Assembly: GCA_946479405.1 (NCBI GenBank)
Contig: CAMLGD010000024.1
Coordinates: 1 to 23,154 of the forward strand
From: an uncultured Vogesella sp.
GTDB lineage: Bacteria; Pseudomonadota; Gammaproteobacteria; Burkholderiales; Chromobacteriaceae
Direction: 5' to 3'
DNA length: 23,154 bases
A program made the position numbers and the translations under genes. Shown here one piece after another: positions 1 to 8,566 of this stretch. The notes beneath the pieces were generated by a model that worked only from the letters and a program-made list of their open reading frames with translations, ran no database searches and was not told where the DNA came from. Every line of letters begins with the position of its first letter. The stretch's first letter is position 1.

Positions 1-1230
1 CGCGGTGGTGGCGAACGGTTCTGCCGTCGATACCGAGACATGTTGTGCGCCGAGTTGTGCCACTACTTGCTCGGCGCGCACCTCTTCGCCTAGTGGCAGC
101 CAGAGAAAATAAGACGCGGGATGGCCAATGTATGGCAGCCCGGCAAGGATGTTGCGCGCTAGGGTTTGGCGGCTTATTGCGTCCCGGCGCTTGTCTGCTT
201 CCAGTTGCATGACCGTACCATCGTCGAGCCAGCCGCAGGCCAGGGCGGTCATCACCCCGGGGGTGTTCCAGGTGGTTGCCCGGATCGCGCGTTCGATGTT
301 GGGCACCCACTGCGCCGGCGCAGCGACAAATCCGACTCGCAGCCCGGTAGCTACGCTCTTGGATAGCCCGGACACATACACGGTTCGCTCCGGCGCCAGT
401 GCGGCCAACGGTGGTGGTGCTTGCTCCTCGAGAAAAGCGTACGCGGCATCCTCGATGATCAGCAGTTCGTGGTGGCGGGCAATCGACACCAATTGCTGGC
501 GTTGCGCGGCGTTCATTACCCAACCTAACGGGTTGTGCATGGTTGGCATGCTGTAAACGGCACGCACTCTGCGACTGGCGCATAGTTGCTCCAGCGCTGT
601 CAGATCGGGTCCGCAAGCGGTACCGGGAATGGGGAGCAGTTCCAGCTGCTGCGCCTGCGCCAGCACTTTGAAGCCAGGATAGGTCAGCGCATCGGTCGCA
701 ACGACATCGCCGGGTCGCAGCAGCGCCATGGCCGTTACCGCCAGACCATGCTGGGCGCCGCTGACGATCAGCACTTGCTCACCTGCCACGCCCAGGCCAC
801 GGCAGGCTAGGTGGCGGGCAACGATGGCGCGCTCATGCGGGCGCCCTCCATGCGGCTGGTAGCGCAGCAACCCTTCCAGATCGCCGGAGGCAGCCAGCTG
901 GCGCAGGGCATCGCGCAGCAGGGCGCCCTGTCCCGGTAATGACGGGTTGTTGAAGTTGAGATCCACCATGCCGCTCATGGCTGCCTGTTGATCGATGCCC
1001 AGGCCGGGCGGCAGGGTGGTGTCCCGCACAAAGGTGCCGCGCCCCGGCTCGCCGCTCACCAGTCCCATGGCTTCCAGCTCGGCATAGACCCTGGTGGCAG
1101 TCACCAGCGCAATCCGCTGTTTGGCGGCCAGTTGGCGGTGTGTCGGCAGCCGGGTGCCTGGTGGCAGCTGGCCGGTTCGAATCTCTGCGGCCAACGTGTC
1201 TACCAACTGTTTGTAGCGGGGCGAGGCCAT
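1..1230 (-). CDS. MocR-family regulator (GntR winged helix fused to class-I aminotransferase domain), 3' end outside window
   Basis: The reading frame opens at ATG 1230 and stays open for 410 codons to base 1, so the C-terminus is missing. Residues 1-75 form a GntR-type winged helix (ending GLVSGEPGRGTF, near residues 57-67). Residues from about 90 onward are a fold-type-I PLP aminotransferase domain: MHNPLG with Asn233, the IIEDAAY segment with Asp261 and Tyr264, and SGLSKSVATGLRVGF with the Schiff-base Lys291. MocR proteins use the aminotransferase domain as an effector sensor and usually regulate a neighbouring gene, often divergent, or themselves. The divergent DJ-1/PfpI gene at 1323 is the natural target candidate (inference). 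The effector cannot be read from sequence. A plain aminotransferase is excluded by the N-terminal winged helix. Confidence 0.93.
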   Translation of the reverse strand, partial: MASPRYKQLVDTLAAEIRTGQLPPGTRLPTHRQLAAKQRIALVTATRVYAELEAMGLVSGEPGRGTFVRDTTLPPGLGIDQQAAMSGMVDLNFNNPSLPGQGALLRDALRQLAASGDLEGLLRYQPHGGRPHERAIVARHLACRGLGVAGEQVLIVSGAQHGLAVTAMALLRPGDVVATDALTYPGFKVLAQAQQLELLPIPGTACGPDLTALEQLCASRRVRAVYSMPTMHNPLGWVMNAAQRQQLVSIARHHELLIIEDAAYAFLEEQAPPPLAALAPERTVYVSGLSKSVATGLRVGFVAAPAQWVPNIERAIRATTWNTPGVMTALACGWLDDGTVMQLEADKRRDAISRQTLARNILAGLPYIGHPASYFLWLPLGEEVRAEQVVAQLGAQHVSVSTAEPFATTA

Positions 1231-1237
1231 ATCGCAA

Positions 1238-1284
1238 TGTATCCATGACAATTTTTTGATTGTATTGATTATTCGGCCTACGCT
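1238..1284 (+). promoter_or_regulatory. Candidate promoter and direct-repeat operator between the MocR gene and the DJ-1/PfpI gene
   Basis: A weak sigma-70-like promoter can be placed for the plus-strand gene: TTGATT (1256-1261), 17-base spacer, TACGCT (1279-1284). Overlapping it, TGTATCCAT (1238-1246) and TGTATTGAT (1261-1269) form a direct repeat (7 of 9 bases) with starts 23 bases apart, about two helical turns. MocR regulators typically bind direct repeats in such divergent regions, so this is a plausible operator. The assignment is inference. Confidence 0.35.
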
Positions 1285-1322
1285 GTGTTGTCGCAACCAC
1301 ATCGGCACAGAAAGACGGTCCC

Positions 1323-1925
1323 ATGCACATCGCTATCCTCACCTTTGACGGCTTTAACGAACTCGACTCCCTGATTGCGCTGGGTATCCTGAATCGCATC
1401 AAGCAGCCGGACTGGCGCGTATCGATTGCCAGCCCGACATCCCGCGTGCGTTCGATGAATGGCGTGGTACTGGAATCGCACATTCCGCTGCACGAGGCCA
1501 GTCAGGCGGATGCTGTACTGGTTGGCAGTGGCATGCGGACGCGGCAAGTAGTCGAGGATGCCAAGCTGATGGCACAGATGCAGTTTGACCCCGCCCGGCA
1601 ACTACTGGGCGCGCAGTGTTCGGGCACGCTGGTTCTGGCGAAACTCGGCTTGCTGGCGGAGGTGGCGGCCTGTACCGATCTGACCACTAAACCCTGGGTA
1701 CAGGAGGTCGGGGTGACGGTGTTGAATCAGCCGTTCTTTGCCAATGGGAATGTGGCCTCGGCTGGGGGCTGTCTGGCCGCGCAGTATCTGGCGCTCTGGA
1801 CGATTGCCCGTCTGGTGGGGCGTGAGGCGGCGCAGGAGGCGCTGTATTATGTCGCCCCGGTGGGGGAGAAAGAGGATTACGTCTCCCGCGGTATGCGCCA
1901 TGTCGAGCCATATCTGCCAAGCTAG
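1323..1925 (+). CDS. DJ-1/PfpI-family (class I glutamine amidotransferase-like) protein
   Basis: A 200-residue single-domain protein of normal length for the DJ-1/PfpI superfamily. It starts with a beta strand typical of the fold (MHIAILTFDGFNELD), with the conserved acidic residue Glu13. The nucleophile elbow is GAQCSGTLVLAKLG with Cys99, and an AGGCLAAQYLALW segment follows near residues 148-160. Family members act variously as glyoxalases/deglycases, isonitrile hydratases, chaperones or proteases; the substrate cannot be decided here. The start is preceded by AAAGACGG at a suitable distance. The gene diverges from a MocR-type regulator and ends at a strong terminator, so it is probably a single-gene unit controlled by that regulator (inference). 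Confidence 0.88.
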   Translation: MHIAILTFDGFNELDSLIALGILNRIKQPDWRVSIASPTSRVRSMNGVVLESHIPLHEASQADAVLVGSGMRTRQVVEDAKLMAQMQFDPARQLLGAQCSGTLVLAKLGLLAEVAACTDLTTKPWVQEVGVTVLNQPFFANGNVASAGGCLAAQYLALWTIARLVGREAAQEALYYVAPVGEKEDYVSRGMRHVEPYLPS

Positions 1926-1947
1926 GCGACTGTATTGCCGACAAAAC

Positions 1948-1974
1948 AAAAAAGCGCCCATTGGGCGCTTTTTT
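1948..1974. terminator. Bidirectional rho-independent terminator
   Basis: Perfect 12-bp inverted repeat: left arm 1948-1959 (A6 then GCGCCC), loop ATT, right arm 1963-1974 (GGGCGC then T6). It has U-tracts for transcription from either side. It sits between the convergent stops of the DJ-1/PfpI gene (1925) and the substrate-binding protein gene (1989), so it can serve both. Confidence 0.92.
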
Positions 1975-1988
1975 ATTACCGGACAGGG

Positions 1989-3188
1989 TTACTGCGCGGC
2001 AGAGGCGGCAACGTTGGCCGCAGGGGTAACACCTTTCCAGGCACCAGCTTGCAGCTGGTATAGGGTAACGGTACCGTTTTTCACATCGCCATTGCTTTCG
2101 AAGGCGATCGGACCGGTCACACCCTGCAGTTGGGTCTTGCCCACTTCGGCCAGGAATTTCTTCGGATCGGCGGAGCCGGCGCGTTTCATGGCGTCGATCA
2201 GCACTTTGGCGGCATCGTAGGTGTACGGGGCGTAGGCCTGGATCTCGCTGCCAAACTTGGCCTTGTACTTGTCGTTGAAGGCAACAAAGCCCGGCATCAG
2301 TTCCTTGGAGGCGCCGGCGCTGGAAGCATAGGCGCCTTCGGCGGCAGTGCCGGCCAGCTTGGCAAATTCGGCGGTATTCACACCGTCAGCGCCCATGAAG
2401 CGGGTGCTCATGCCCAGCTTGCGCATCTGCTTCACCAGCGGGCCGGCCTGGGCATCCATGCCGCCGTAGAACAGCAGTTCGGGCTTGGCACCTTTCAGCG
2501 AGGTGAGGATGGCCATGAAATCGGTGGCGGTGTTGGTGGTGTATTCGCGCTTCACTACCTTGCCACCGGCGGCTTCCACTGCCTTAGCAAAGTCGTCGGC
2601 CAGGCCCTGACCGTAAGTAGTGCGGTCATCAATGATGGCAACGTTCTTTACCTTCAGTTCGCCCACGGCGAACTTGGCCAGTGCCTGACCTTGCTGCAGG
2701 TCGTTGGCAATGATGCGGAAGGTGTTGTTGTAACCCTGCTGGGTGAATTTCGGGCTGGTCACCGAACCGGCTACCATCGGAATACCGGCTTCGTTGTAGA
2801 TGCGGGAAGCCGGAATGGCAGCGCCGGAGGTGAGGTGGCCAACAACAGCGGCAACACCGCCATCGACAAAGCGCTGCGCTACCTGGGTTGCGGTTTTCGG
2901 ATCGGCTTGGTCATCTTCGGACATTACTTCGAAGCTTACTTTCTGACCATCCAGGGTCAGGCCTTCGGCATTGGCTTCATCCACGGCCAGCTTGACGCCG
3001 TTGTCGGCATCGCGACCCCAATGGGCGAACGGACCGGTTAGCGGATTGGCCGAGCCGATGCGTACCACTTTACCGGCGGCTGTCGGTGCTGCGGCGCTGG
3101 CTTCCTGACTGCCGGATTGCTGGGAGTTGCCGCAAGCGGCGAGGGTGGCAGCCGTAACGGCGGCCAGGGCAAAATTTGCGATTTTCAT
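1989..3188 (-). CDS. Branched-chain amino-acid-type ABC transporter substrate-binding lipoprotein, paralog 1
   Basis: A 399-residue periplasmic binding protein of the LivJ/LivK type I fold. The chosen start, ATG 3188, directly precedes a lipoprotein signal peptide whose LAAC lipobox places the acylated cysteine at residue 19; a longer frame open to 3362 would add a non-signal extension. Family landmarks are IGSANPLTGPFAHWG (44-58), SEDDQADP (90-97), GHLTSG (117-122), IDDRTTYGQGLADDF (186-200) and YGGMDAQAGP. It captures a small ligand, probably a hydrophobic amino acid, outside the inner membrane. It is strongly similar to the next gene upstream, so this is a tandem duplication. The ligand-contact loop near residues 138-145 reads MVAGSVTS where the paralog has QISPSATN, so specificity may have diverged. 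No permease or ATPase genes are adjacent. It ends at the shared terminator at 1948. Confidence 0.93.
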   Translation of the reverse strand: MKIANFALAAVTAATLAACGNSQQSGSQEASAAAPTAAGKVVRIGSANPLTGPFAHWGRDADNGVKLAVDEANAEGLTLDGQKVSFEVMSEDDQADPKTATQVAQRFVDGGVAAVVGHLTSGAAIPASRIYNEAGIPMVAGSVTSPKFTQQGYNNTFRIIANDLQQGQALAKFAVGELKVKNVAIIDDRTTYGQGLADDFAKAVEAAGGKVVKREYTTNTATDFMAILTSLKGAKPELLFYGGMDAQAGPLVKQMRKLGMSTRFMGADGVNTAEFAKLAGTAAEGAYASSAGASKELMPGFVAFNDKYKAKFGSEIQAYAPYTYDAAKVLIDAMKRAGSADPKKFLAEVGKTQLQGVTGPIAFESNGDVKNGTVTLYQLQAGAWKGVTPAANVAASAAQ

Positions 3189-3412
3189 AGGTAAAGCCGG
3201 TCCCTGCTCCTGCGTGGGAGCATCAATTATTGGTTTCTGGTGATCTTTGTCAGAGGTCGGGTGCCCTGTTGGGGCACACGCTACTACAGAATCTGGCGGC
3301 AACCCGCGGGTGGTGGGTCTGCCAGAAGGGAGAACATCGAAAGGATACAATCGACATCGCACTGCAACATGGTAGCGAGGCGATTACAGATGTGCAAGAT
3401 GATACAAAAACA
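3189..3412 (-). other. Leader and promoter region of substrate-binding protein 1
   Basis: About 220 non-coding bases lie between the terminator of the upstream paralog and the ATG at 3188. I found no convincing -35/-10 pair. A short hairpin (GTGCCC 3261-3266, loop, GGGCAC 3272-3277) lies in the likely leader and has no U-tract. A purine-rich stretch (GGAGCAGGGA on the minus strand) lies 12-20 bases before the start codon and may be the ribosome-binding site. Confidence 0.45.
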
Positions 3413-3438
3413 AAAACGGCACCTTGCGGTGCCGTTTT
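3413..3438 (-). terminator. Rho-independent terminator of substrate-binding protein 2
   Basis: Perfect 11-bp stem: AAAACGGCACC (3413-3423), loop TTGC, GGTGCCGTTTT (3428-3438). Read on the minus strand it continues into TTTTTGTTTTTG, a good U-tract. It lies 17 bases after the stop of the 3455-4672 gene, so the two paralogs appear to be separate transcription units. Confidence 0.88.
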
Positions 3439-3454
3439 GTAAACAAGCAAGTAC

Positions 3455-4672
3455 TTAGTTGGCTGCGGAAGCCGGTGCAGCAGCAGCCGGACCACCAACG
3501 GTGGAAACCACTTCCCACTTGCCGCCTTTAACCTGGTACACGGTTACCGCGCCGTTCTTGATGTCACCCTTCTCGTCGAAGGCGATCTGACCGGTTACGC
3601 CGGTGTAGTTGGTTTTGCCAACTTCAGCCAGGTAGGTCTTCGGATCGGTAGAGCCGGCACGCTTCATCGCGTCAACCAGGACACGAACTGCGTCGTACTC
3701 GTACGGAGCGTAGATCTGTACTTCGGTGTTGAACTTGGCCTTGAACTTGTCATTGAAGGCAGCAAAACCCGGCATCTTGTCGCGCGGCACGCCGCAGCTG
3801 GATGCGTACTGGCCTTCGGAAGCTTCGCCAGCCAGCTTCACGAACTCAGGAGTCTGCCAACCGTCACCACCCATCAGCTTGGCTTTGAGGCCCAGGCGCT
3901 GCATCTGCTTGGCCAGCGGGCCGGCTTGTGCGTCCATGCCGCCGTAGAAGATCACGTCCGGTTGAGAGGCCTTGATGGAAGTCAGAATGGCGTTGAAGTC
4001 AGTGGCGGTGTTGGTGGTGAATTCGCGCTTCACAACCGAGGAGCCCTTGCCTTTAACAGCTTTTTCGAACTCGTCAGCCAGACCCTGACCATAAGCAGTG
4101 CGGTCATCAATGATGGCCACTTTCTTGGCTTTCAGGCCATCAACTGCGAATTCGCCCAGCGCTTTACCCTGCTGTACGTCGTTGGCGATAACGCGGAAGG
4201 TAGTCTTGTAGCCTTGCTTGGTGTAGTCCGGGTTGGTTGCGGACGGGGAGATCTGCGGCAGACCGGCATCGGAGTAGATCTTGGATGCCGGGATGGTGGT
4301 GCCGGAATTCAGGTGGCCAACGACGCCAACAACACCGGCATCAACCAGACGCTGGGCAACTTGGGTACCGATTTTCGGGTCGGCCTGGTCATCTTCGGAA
4401 ACCAGTTCGAACTTAACTTTCTTGCCGCCAATTTCAACGCCTTCGGCGTTCAGGTCTTCAATGGCCAGCTTGGCGCCAAACTCGTTGTCCTTACCCAGGT
4501 GGGCGATCGGACCGGTCATCGGCGATACCTGGCCGATTTTTACCACGGTGTCGCCGCCGGTGCTGGCAGCTGCAGCGGAGGCTTCGCCTGCCGGTGCTGC
4601 TTCTTTGTTACCGCAAGCGGTCAGTGCGATAGCGGCAGCTGCGAAAAGGCTCAGACGAGCAAATTTATTCAT
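3455..4672 (-). CDS. Branched-chain amino-acid-type ABC transporter substrate-binding lipoprotein, paralog 2
   Basis: A 405-residue LivJ/LivK-type binding protein with a lipoprotein signal (LTAC, acylated Cys20) and an alanine-rich linker to about residue 41. The mature domain begins VVKIGQVSPMTGPIAHLG. Other landmarks are SEDDQADP (92-99), GHLNSG (119-124), QISPSATNPDYTKQGY (140-155) and IDDRTAYGQGLADEF. The SPSAT loop resembles the ligand-binding loop of E. coli leucine/isoleucine/valine-binding protein (SPGAT), so a branched-chain amino acid is the likeliest ligand. Its start has a good Shine-Dalgarno (AGGGGA, 9 bases upstream), and a near-consensus promoter precedes it. That suggests high expression. 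A cysteine in the SSCGVPRDKMP segment is absent from paralog 1. The membrane components must be encoded elsewhere. Confidence 0.94.
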   Translation of the reverse strand: MNKFARLSLFAAAAIALTACGNKEAAPAGEASAAAASTGGDTVVKIGQVSPMTGPIAHLGKDNEFGAKLAIEDLNAEGVEIGGKKVKFELVSEDDQADPKIGTQVAQRLVDAGVVGVVGHLNSGTTIPASKIYSDAGLPQISPSATNPDYTKQGYKTTFRVIANDVQQGKALGEFAVDGLKAKKVAIIDDRTAYGQGLADEFEKAVKGKGSSVVKREFTTNTATDFNAILTSIKASQPDVIFYGGMDAQAGPLAKQMQRLGLKAKLMGGDGWQTPEFVKLAGEASEGQYASSCGVPRDKMPGFAAFNDKFKAKFNTEVQIYAPYEYDAVRVLVDAMKRAGSTDPKTYLAEVGKTNYTGVTGQIAFDEKGDIKNGAVTVYQVKGGKWEVVSTVGGPAAAAPASAAN

Positions 4673-4746
4673 CTTGTGTTTCCCCTGATCTTAAGTCTGT
4701 GACTTGGTAAACCTGCTTGGCATCTTGTGGATGAGCAGTTGCGGCG

Positions 4747-4776
4747 ATTATGCGGAGGCCCTTTTCCGAGTGTCAA
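4747..4776 (-). promoter_or_regulatory. Sigma-70 promoter of substrate-binding protein 2
   Basis: On the minus strand, a perfect TTGACA (-35, plus positions 4771-4776), an 18-base spacer and CATAAT (-10, 4747-4752; five of six consensus bases) point at the gene starting at 4672. The start point would be near 4740, giving a leader of about 65 bases. This is the best promoter match I found in the window. Confidence 0.8.
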
Positions 4777-4777
4777 T

Positions 4778-4814
4778 GAATGTTAATTACTGCCGGGAGA
4801 ATGTATTTACATTC
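4778..4814. promoter_or_regulatory. Candidate operator: GAATGT repeats and dyad upstream of the -35 box
   Basis: A dyad with arms GAATGTA (4799-4805) and TACATTC (4808-4814), separated by TT, is centred near -66 relative to the predicted start. A related half-site, GAATGT followed by TAATTAC (4778-4790), lies directly beside the -35 box. The two GAATGT elements are 21 bases apart, two helical turns, which puts them on the same face of the DNA. The regulator is not identifiable. Confidence 0.4.
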
Positions 4815-4894
4815 GGGTGTCACAGTCTGGTGTGCTGCATTGCCGCATGCACCAAGGAAAATCGGCTTGCACCAGTATTCTGTTCATAAACGAA

Positions 4895-4923
4895 CAATGG
4901 CGCCCCTGATTGGTGCGCCATTG
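4895..4923 (-). terminator. Hairpin after hemH, probable weak terminator
   Basis: Nine-bp arms CAATGGCGC (4895-4903) and GCGCCATTG (4915-4923) lie 22 bases past the hemH stop. On the minus strand the following bases (TTCGTTTATG) are only moderately U-rich, so termination may be partial or rho-assisted. Confidence 0.5.
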
Positions 4924-4944
4924 CGAAAAAACCGGCCATTTTTT

Positions 4945-6027
4945 TTAGTGTTTTGCGCCACAGGCCCGGGCGCGAAGTTGTCTCATATTTGCATCGTCAG
5001 GTGTTGTTATCCAGCCACCAAGGTTGGCCGTGACTAATTCCGCCATAGCGGCAATCCAATCCGGGCGCTCGTTGAGACACTGGATATAGCGATATTCCTT
5101 ACCGCCGCTGGTAAGGAATAGCTCCTTGCCCTCCATGGCGATTTCTTCCAGTGTTTCAAGGCAGTCGCCGGCAAAGCCAGGACAAATCGTGTCTATTTTG
5201 CCAACGCCTTGTTTCGCAAGCGAACTGAGGACATCAAAGGTGTAGGGTTTGAGCCATTCGGCCTTGCCAAAGCGGCTCTGGAAGCACACCACATAGTCGT
5301 CGCTGGGGAGTTCCAGTGCCTCGGCCAACAGGCGCCCGGTTTTCATGCACTCGCAGTGATAGGGGTCGCCCTTATCCAGGGTGTAGCGCGGTACGCCATG
5401 AAAGCTCATCACCAGCTTGTCGCCGCGGCCGTTCTTCTGCCAGTGCTCGCGCACGCTGGCGGCTAGCGCGGCGATATAGCCCGGGTGGTCGTGGTAATGG
5501 CGGATGGTGCGCAACTCCGGCATGTTGCGCATCTTGAGCAGGGTGCGGAACACTGCATCGTGCGCGGTGCCGCTGGATGAGGCGGCGTACTGCGGATACA
5601 GCGGCAGCACCAGCAGGCGCTCCATGCCGGCGGCACGCATTTTCTGTATCACGTCCTCTACGGACGGGCTGCCGTAGCGCATGGCAAACTCCACCATTAC
5701 CTGCTGTCCCTGCATGCCGAGCAAGCCTTTGAGCAGGCTGGCCTGCTTGCGGGTGTGCACCAGCAGTGGCGAGCCTTCTTTGCTCCAGATGCTGGCATAT
5801 TTCTCGGCGCTCTTTTTCGGGCGCACGTTCAGGATGATGCCGTTGAGAATCAGCCACCAGATCGCGCGTGGGATCTCCACTACGCGTCGATCGGACAGGA
5901 ACTGCTTGAGATAGGGGCGCAGTGCCTTGGCCGTGGGGGCCTCCGGAGTGCCCAGATTCAGTAGCAGTACGCCCGTTTTCGGGGCGTAGGCATGGCTGAA
6001 TTCAGCTTCGTGCAGGTAGCGGGACAT
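4945..6027 (-). CDS. hemH: Ferrochelatase
   Basis: A 360-residue protoporphyrin ferrochelatase, which inserts Fe(II) into protoporphyrin IX in the last step of haem b synthesis. Diagnostic segments are [15 protein letters not shown] (17-31), [15 protein letters not shown] (141-155), [21 protein letters not shown] (from residue 207) with the metal-binding His210, and [15 protein letters not shown] (282-296) with acidic residues at 291 and 294-295. The frame is also open from a GTG at 6120 that overlaps the ftsK stop. I chose ATG 6027 because the extra 31 residues are proline/arginine-rich and the family normally begins shortly before [12 protein letters not shown]. The chosen ATG has only a weak Shine-Dalgarno. 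It is downstream of ftsK on the same strand with an 89-base gap and is probably co-transcribed. Confidence 0.95.
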   Translation of the reverse strand: MSRYLHEAEFSHAYAPKTGVLLLNLGTPEAPTAKALRPYLKQFLSDRRVVEIPRAIWWLILNGIILNVRPKKSAEKYASIWSKEGSPLLVHTRKQASLLKGLLGMQGQQVMVEFAMRYGSPSVEDVIQKMRAAGMERLLVLPLYPQYAASSSGTAHDAVFRTLLKMRNMPELRTIRHYHDHPGYIAALAASVREHWQKNGRGDKLVMSFHGVPRYTLDKGDPYHCECMKTGRLLAEALELPSDDYVVCFQSRFGKAEWLKPYTFDVLSSLAKQGVGKIDTICPGFAGDCLETLEEIAMEGKELFLTSGGKEYRYIQCLNERPDWIAAMAELVTANLGGWITTPDDANMRQLRARACGAKH

Positions 6028-6116
6028 GGCGTTTCCAGTAAGGTATTGCGAACGCAAGCGACAGGTTGGCCGCAAGGTAGGCGGCAGCGGGCGAGGTGCC
6101 GCGCTGCCGCGCGAGA

Positions 6117-8417
6117 TCACTCTTCTCGTGCCGGCACCAGTACCGAGCGGTTGCCGTTGGTTTCCATCGCGGACACGATGCCACTGGCTTCCATCTGTTC
6201 GATCAATCGTGCGGCACGGTTGTAACCGATGCGCAGCTGGCGCTGCACCGAGGAGATCGATGCCTTGCGGGTCTTGAGCACAATGGCGACGGCTTCGTCG
6301 TATAGCGGGTCGGCTTCGCCATCGGCATTGCCGCCTGCTATGCCGCCTTCCGCTGCGCCATCCTCGCCCTCGCTGGTGCCGCTGAGAATGCCTTCCACGT
6401 AGTCCGGTTCGCCGGTGGTCTTCAGAAACTCCACCACTTGATGCACTTCATCATCGGCGACAAAGGCGCCGTGTACGCGCAGCGGGTAGCCGGTGCCCGG
6501 CGGCAGGTACAGCATGTCGCCCTGACCCAGTAGCGTCTCGGCACCCATCTGGTCGAGAATGGTGCGGCTGTCGATCTTGCTTGATACCTGGAAGGCGATG
6601 CGGGTCGGGATGTTGGCCTTGATCAGGCCGGTGATCACGTCCACCGACGGTCGCTGCGTGGCCAGAATCAGGTGAATGCCGGCAGCACGCGCCTTTTGCG
6701 CCAGACGCGCGATCAGCTCTTCGATCTTCTTACCGGCCACCATCATCAGGTCGGCCAGCTCGTCGATGACCACCACGATCAGTGGCAGGGTATCCAGCGG
6801 CTCCGGCATGTCCGGGGTCAGGCTGAACGGGTTGGGGATCTTCTCGCCACTCTTTTCCGCGTCGCGGATCTTCTGGTTGAAGCCGGCCAGGTTGCGCACG
6901 CCCAGTTTGGACATCAGCCGGTAGCGGCGCTCCATTTCACCGACACACCAGTTCAGCGCGTTGGCCGCCTGTTTCATATCGGTAACTACCGGTGCCAGCA
7001 GGTGCGGGATACCTTCGTACACCGACAGCTCCAGCATCTTCGGGTCCACCATGATCAGACGTGCCTCTTTGGGCGTGGCCTTATATAGCACCGACAGGAT
7101 CATGGCGTTGATGGCGACTGACTTGCCGGAGCCGGTGGTGCCGGCCACCAGCACGTGCGGCATCTTGGCCAGGTCGGCGGATACCGGTTGACCGGCGATA
7201 TCCTTGCCTAGCGCCATCGCCAGCCGCGAGCCCATGTTCTGATAGCCTTCGGAGCCGACGATCTCCGACAGCCGCACGATCTGGCGTTTGGGGTTGGGCA
7301 GCTCCAGGCCCATATAGGTCTTGCCGGGAATGGTTTCCACCACGCGGATGGACACCAGGCTCAGCGCGCGCGCCAGATCCTTCATCAGGTTGACGATCTG
7401 CGCGCCTTTTACCCCTACGGCGGGTTCGATTTCGTAACGGGTAATCACCGGGCCGGGGTAGGCCGCAATCACCTTCACATCCACGCCGAAGTCCGCCAAC
7501 TTGCGTTCGATCAGGCGCGAGGTGTACTCCACCGTTTCGGCCGATACCGGCTCGGCTTGTTCCTTCGGTGCGGCCAACAGTGGCAGCCCCGGCAGCGCGT
7601 CATCGCCCGGTGCGGCAAATAGTGATTGTTGCACCGGCTTGACGGCCTTGGGTGATACCGGTACTTCCAGCACTGGGGCTTCGATGCGTACCGGTGGTTT
7701 TTCCTCGATCTTTTTCTTCTCGCTGACGACTTTTTCCTCGCGCTGCTGTGCCACCTCGCGGCCGATTTCACGGTCGCGGCGCGCTTGCCACGCCTGCCAG
7801 CTGCGCAGCACGCTGTCTTCCAGTACGCCGCCGATGCGTTCCATCAGATTGAGCCAGGACAGCCCGGTAAACAGCGAGATGCCGATAGCGGCCAGCACCA
7901 GCAGCAGCAAGCTGGCACCGGTGGCACCAAACGCGTGCGCTGCGCCATTGCCCAGCGTCTTGCCCAGCAGGCCGCCGGCGCCGGCCGGCAGTGACAGCAG
8001 CTTGCCGCCCAGCACCAGGTATTCCAGGCTGGCAAAGCCGATGAGGGTGAGCAGAAAACCGATCAGCGCCGGCCAGGTCAGCGGGCCTTCGTCGAAATCG
8101 GTCTGCTCGATGCGACGGTAACCCCACACGATGGCAAACAGGCAGAAGCCGACCAGCAGCCAGGCCGAATAGCCGAACAGGTACAGCAGGATGTCGGCCA
8201 TCCAGGCGCCAAACACCCCGCCATAGTTGCGGATGGTCGGATCGGCCGAGCTGTGCGACCAGGACGGGTCGGCAGCAGAGTAACTGGCCAGCGTCAGCAC
8301 CAGGTAGACGGCAGATACCGCCAGCAGCAGCCACCAGGCCTCGCGGATCAGGCCGGCGAGCTTGGGTGGCAGCGGTTGGGTGTTGCGGACGACGGCTTTA
8401 CGCTTGAACAGGCGCAT
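6117..8417 (-). CDS. ftsK: DNA translocase FtsK
   Basis: A 766-residue septal DNA pump that clears chromosome ends and activates XerCD at dif. The N-terminal membrane domain has about four hydrophobic segments (about 27-48, 72-100, 115-137, 160-187). A short charged/proline-containing linker (about 205-295) follows. The motor has Walker A GTTGSGKS at 426-433 and Walker [13 protein letters not shown] at 546-557, with [12 protein letters not shown] after it. An acidic/glycine-rich spacer (about 680-702) leads to the C-terminal gamma winged helix (about 705-766, [21 protein letters not shown]) that reads KOPS sequences. The length is typical of FtsK homologs with short linkers, well below the roughly 1,300 residues of E. 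coli. ATG 8417 lacks a clear Shine-Dalgarno, but the protein start fits the family. Confidence 0.97.
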   Translation of the reverse strand: MRLFKRKAVVRNTQPLPPKLAGLIREAWWLLLAVSAVYLVLTLASYSAADPSWSHSSADPTIRNYGGVFGAWMADILLYLFGYSAWLLVGFCLFAIVWGYRRIEQTDFDEGPLTWPALIGFLLTLIGFASLEYLVLGGKLLSLPAGAGGLLGKTLGNGAAHAFGATGASLLLLVLAAIGISLFTGLSWLNLMERIGGVLEDSVLRSWQAWQARRDREIGREVAQQREEKVVSEKKKIEEKPPVRIEAPVLEVPVSPKAVKPVQQSLFAAPGDDALPGLPLLAAPKEQAEPVSAETVEYTSRLIERKLADFGVDVKVIAAYPGPVITRYEIEPAVGVKGAQIVNLMKDLARALSLVSIRVVETIPGKTYMGLELPNPKRQIVRLSEIVGSEGYQNMGSRLAMALGKDIAGQPVSADLAKMPHVLVAGTTGSGKSVAINAMILSVLYKATPKEARLIMVDPKMLELSVYEGIPHLLAPVVTDMKQAANALNWCVGEMERRYRLMSKLGVRNLAGFNQKIRDAEKSGEKIPNPFSLTPDMPEPLDTLPLIVVVIDELADLMMVAGKKIEELIARLAQKARAAGIHLILATQRPSVDVITGLIKANIPTRIAFQVSSKIDSRTILDQMGAETLLGQGDMLYLPPGTGYPLRVHGAFVADDEVHQVVEFLKTTGEPDYVEGILSGTSEGEDGAAEGGIAGGNADGEADPLYDEAVAIVLKTRKASISSVQRQLRIGYNRAARLIEQMEASGIVSAMETNGNRSVLVPAREE

Positions 8418-8448
8418 TGATTTTGAATAAGTAGGGTGTCAGCCGCGC

Positions 8449-8454
8449 ATTATA
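8449..8454 (-). promoter_or_regulatory. Candidate -10 box for ftsK
   Basis: On the minus strand a perfect TATAAT lies 32 bases before the ftsK ATG. No good -35 is found 16-18 bases upstream (AATAAA or CAATAA). A hairpin-like CCGGC/GCCGG pair occupies 8466-8482. The call rests on the -10 match alone. Confidence 0.35.
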
Positions 8455-8566
8455 TCGGCAAATGCCCGGCTTTTATTGCCGGACAACGATTGTGGCCGTG
8501 CGGCTGTCGCGGCGAAGTGCGCGTGCTGCGCAAACCGCCTGCGGTCAAGTTGTCCGGCCGGGGGCA

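Noticed and set aside
2130..3041. A 303-codon plus-strand frame opposite substrate-binding protein 1
   Set aside because: Glycine-rich low-information sequence antisense to a clear lipoprotein gene; a similar shadow appears opposite the paralog at 3926-4702, as expected from duplicated codon bias.
3261..3277. GTGCCC/GGGCAC hairpin in the leader of substrate-binding protein 1, considered as a terminator or riboswitch
   Set aside because: Short stem, no U-tract and no recognisable riboswitch core; kept only as a note.
3189..3362. Longer start for substrate-binding protein 1 at 3362
   Set aside because: It would put 58 charged residues before the lipoprotein signal peptide and destroy export.
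6028..6120. GTG start at 6120 for hemH, overlapping the ftsK stop
   Set aside because: The added 31 residues are proline/arginine-rich and unlike ferrochelatase N-termini; ATG 6027 fits the family better, though the overlap could still allow ribosome reinitiation.
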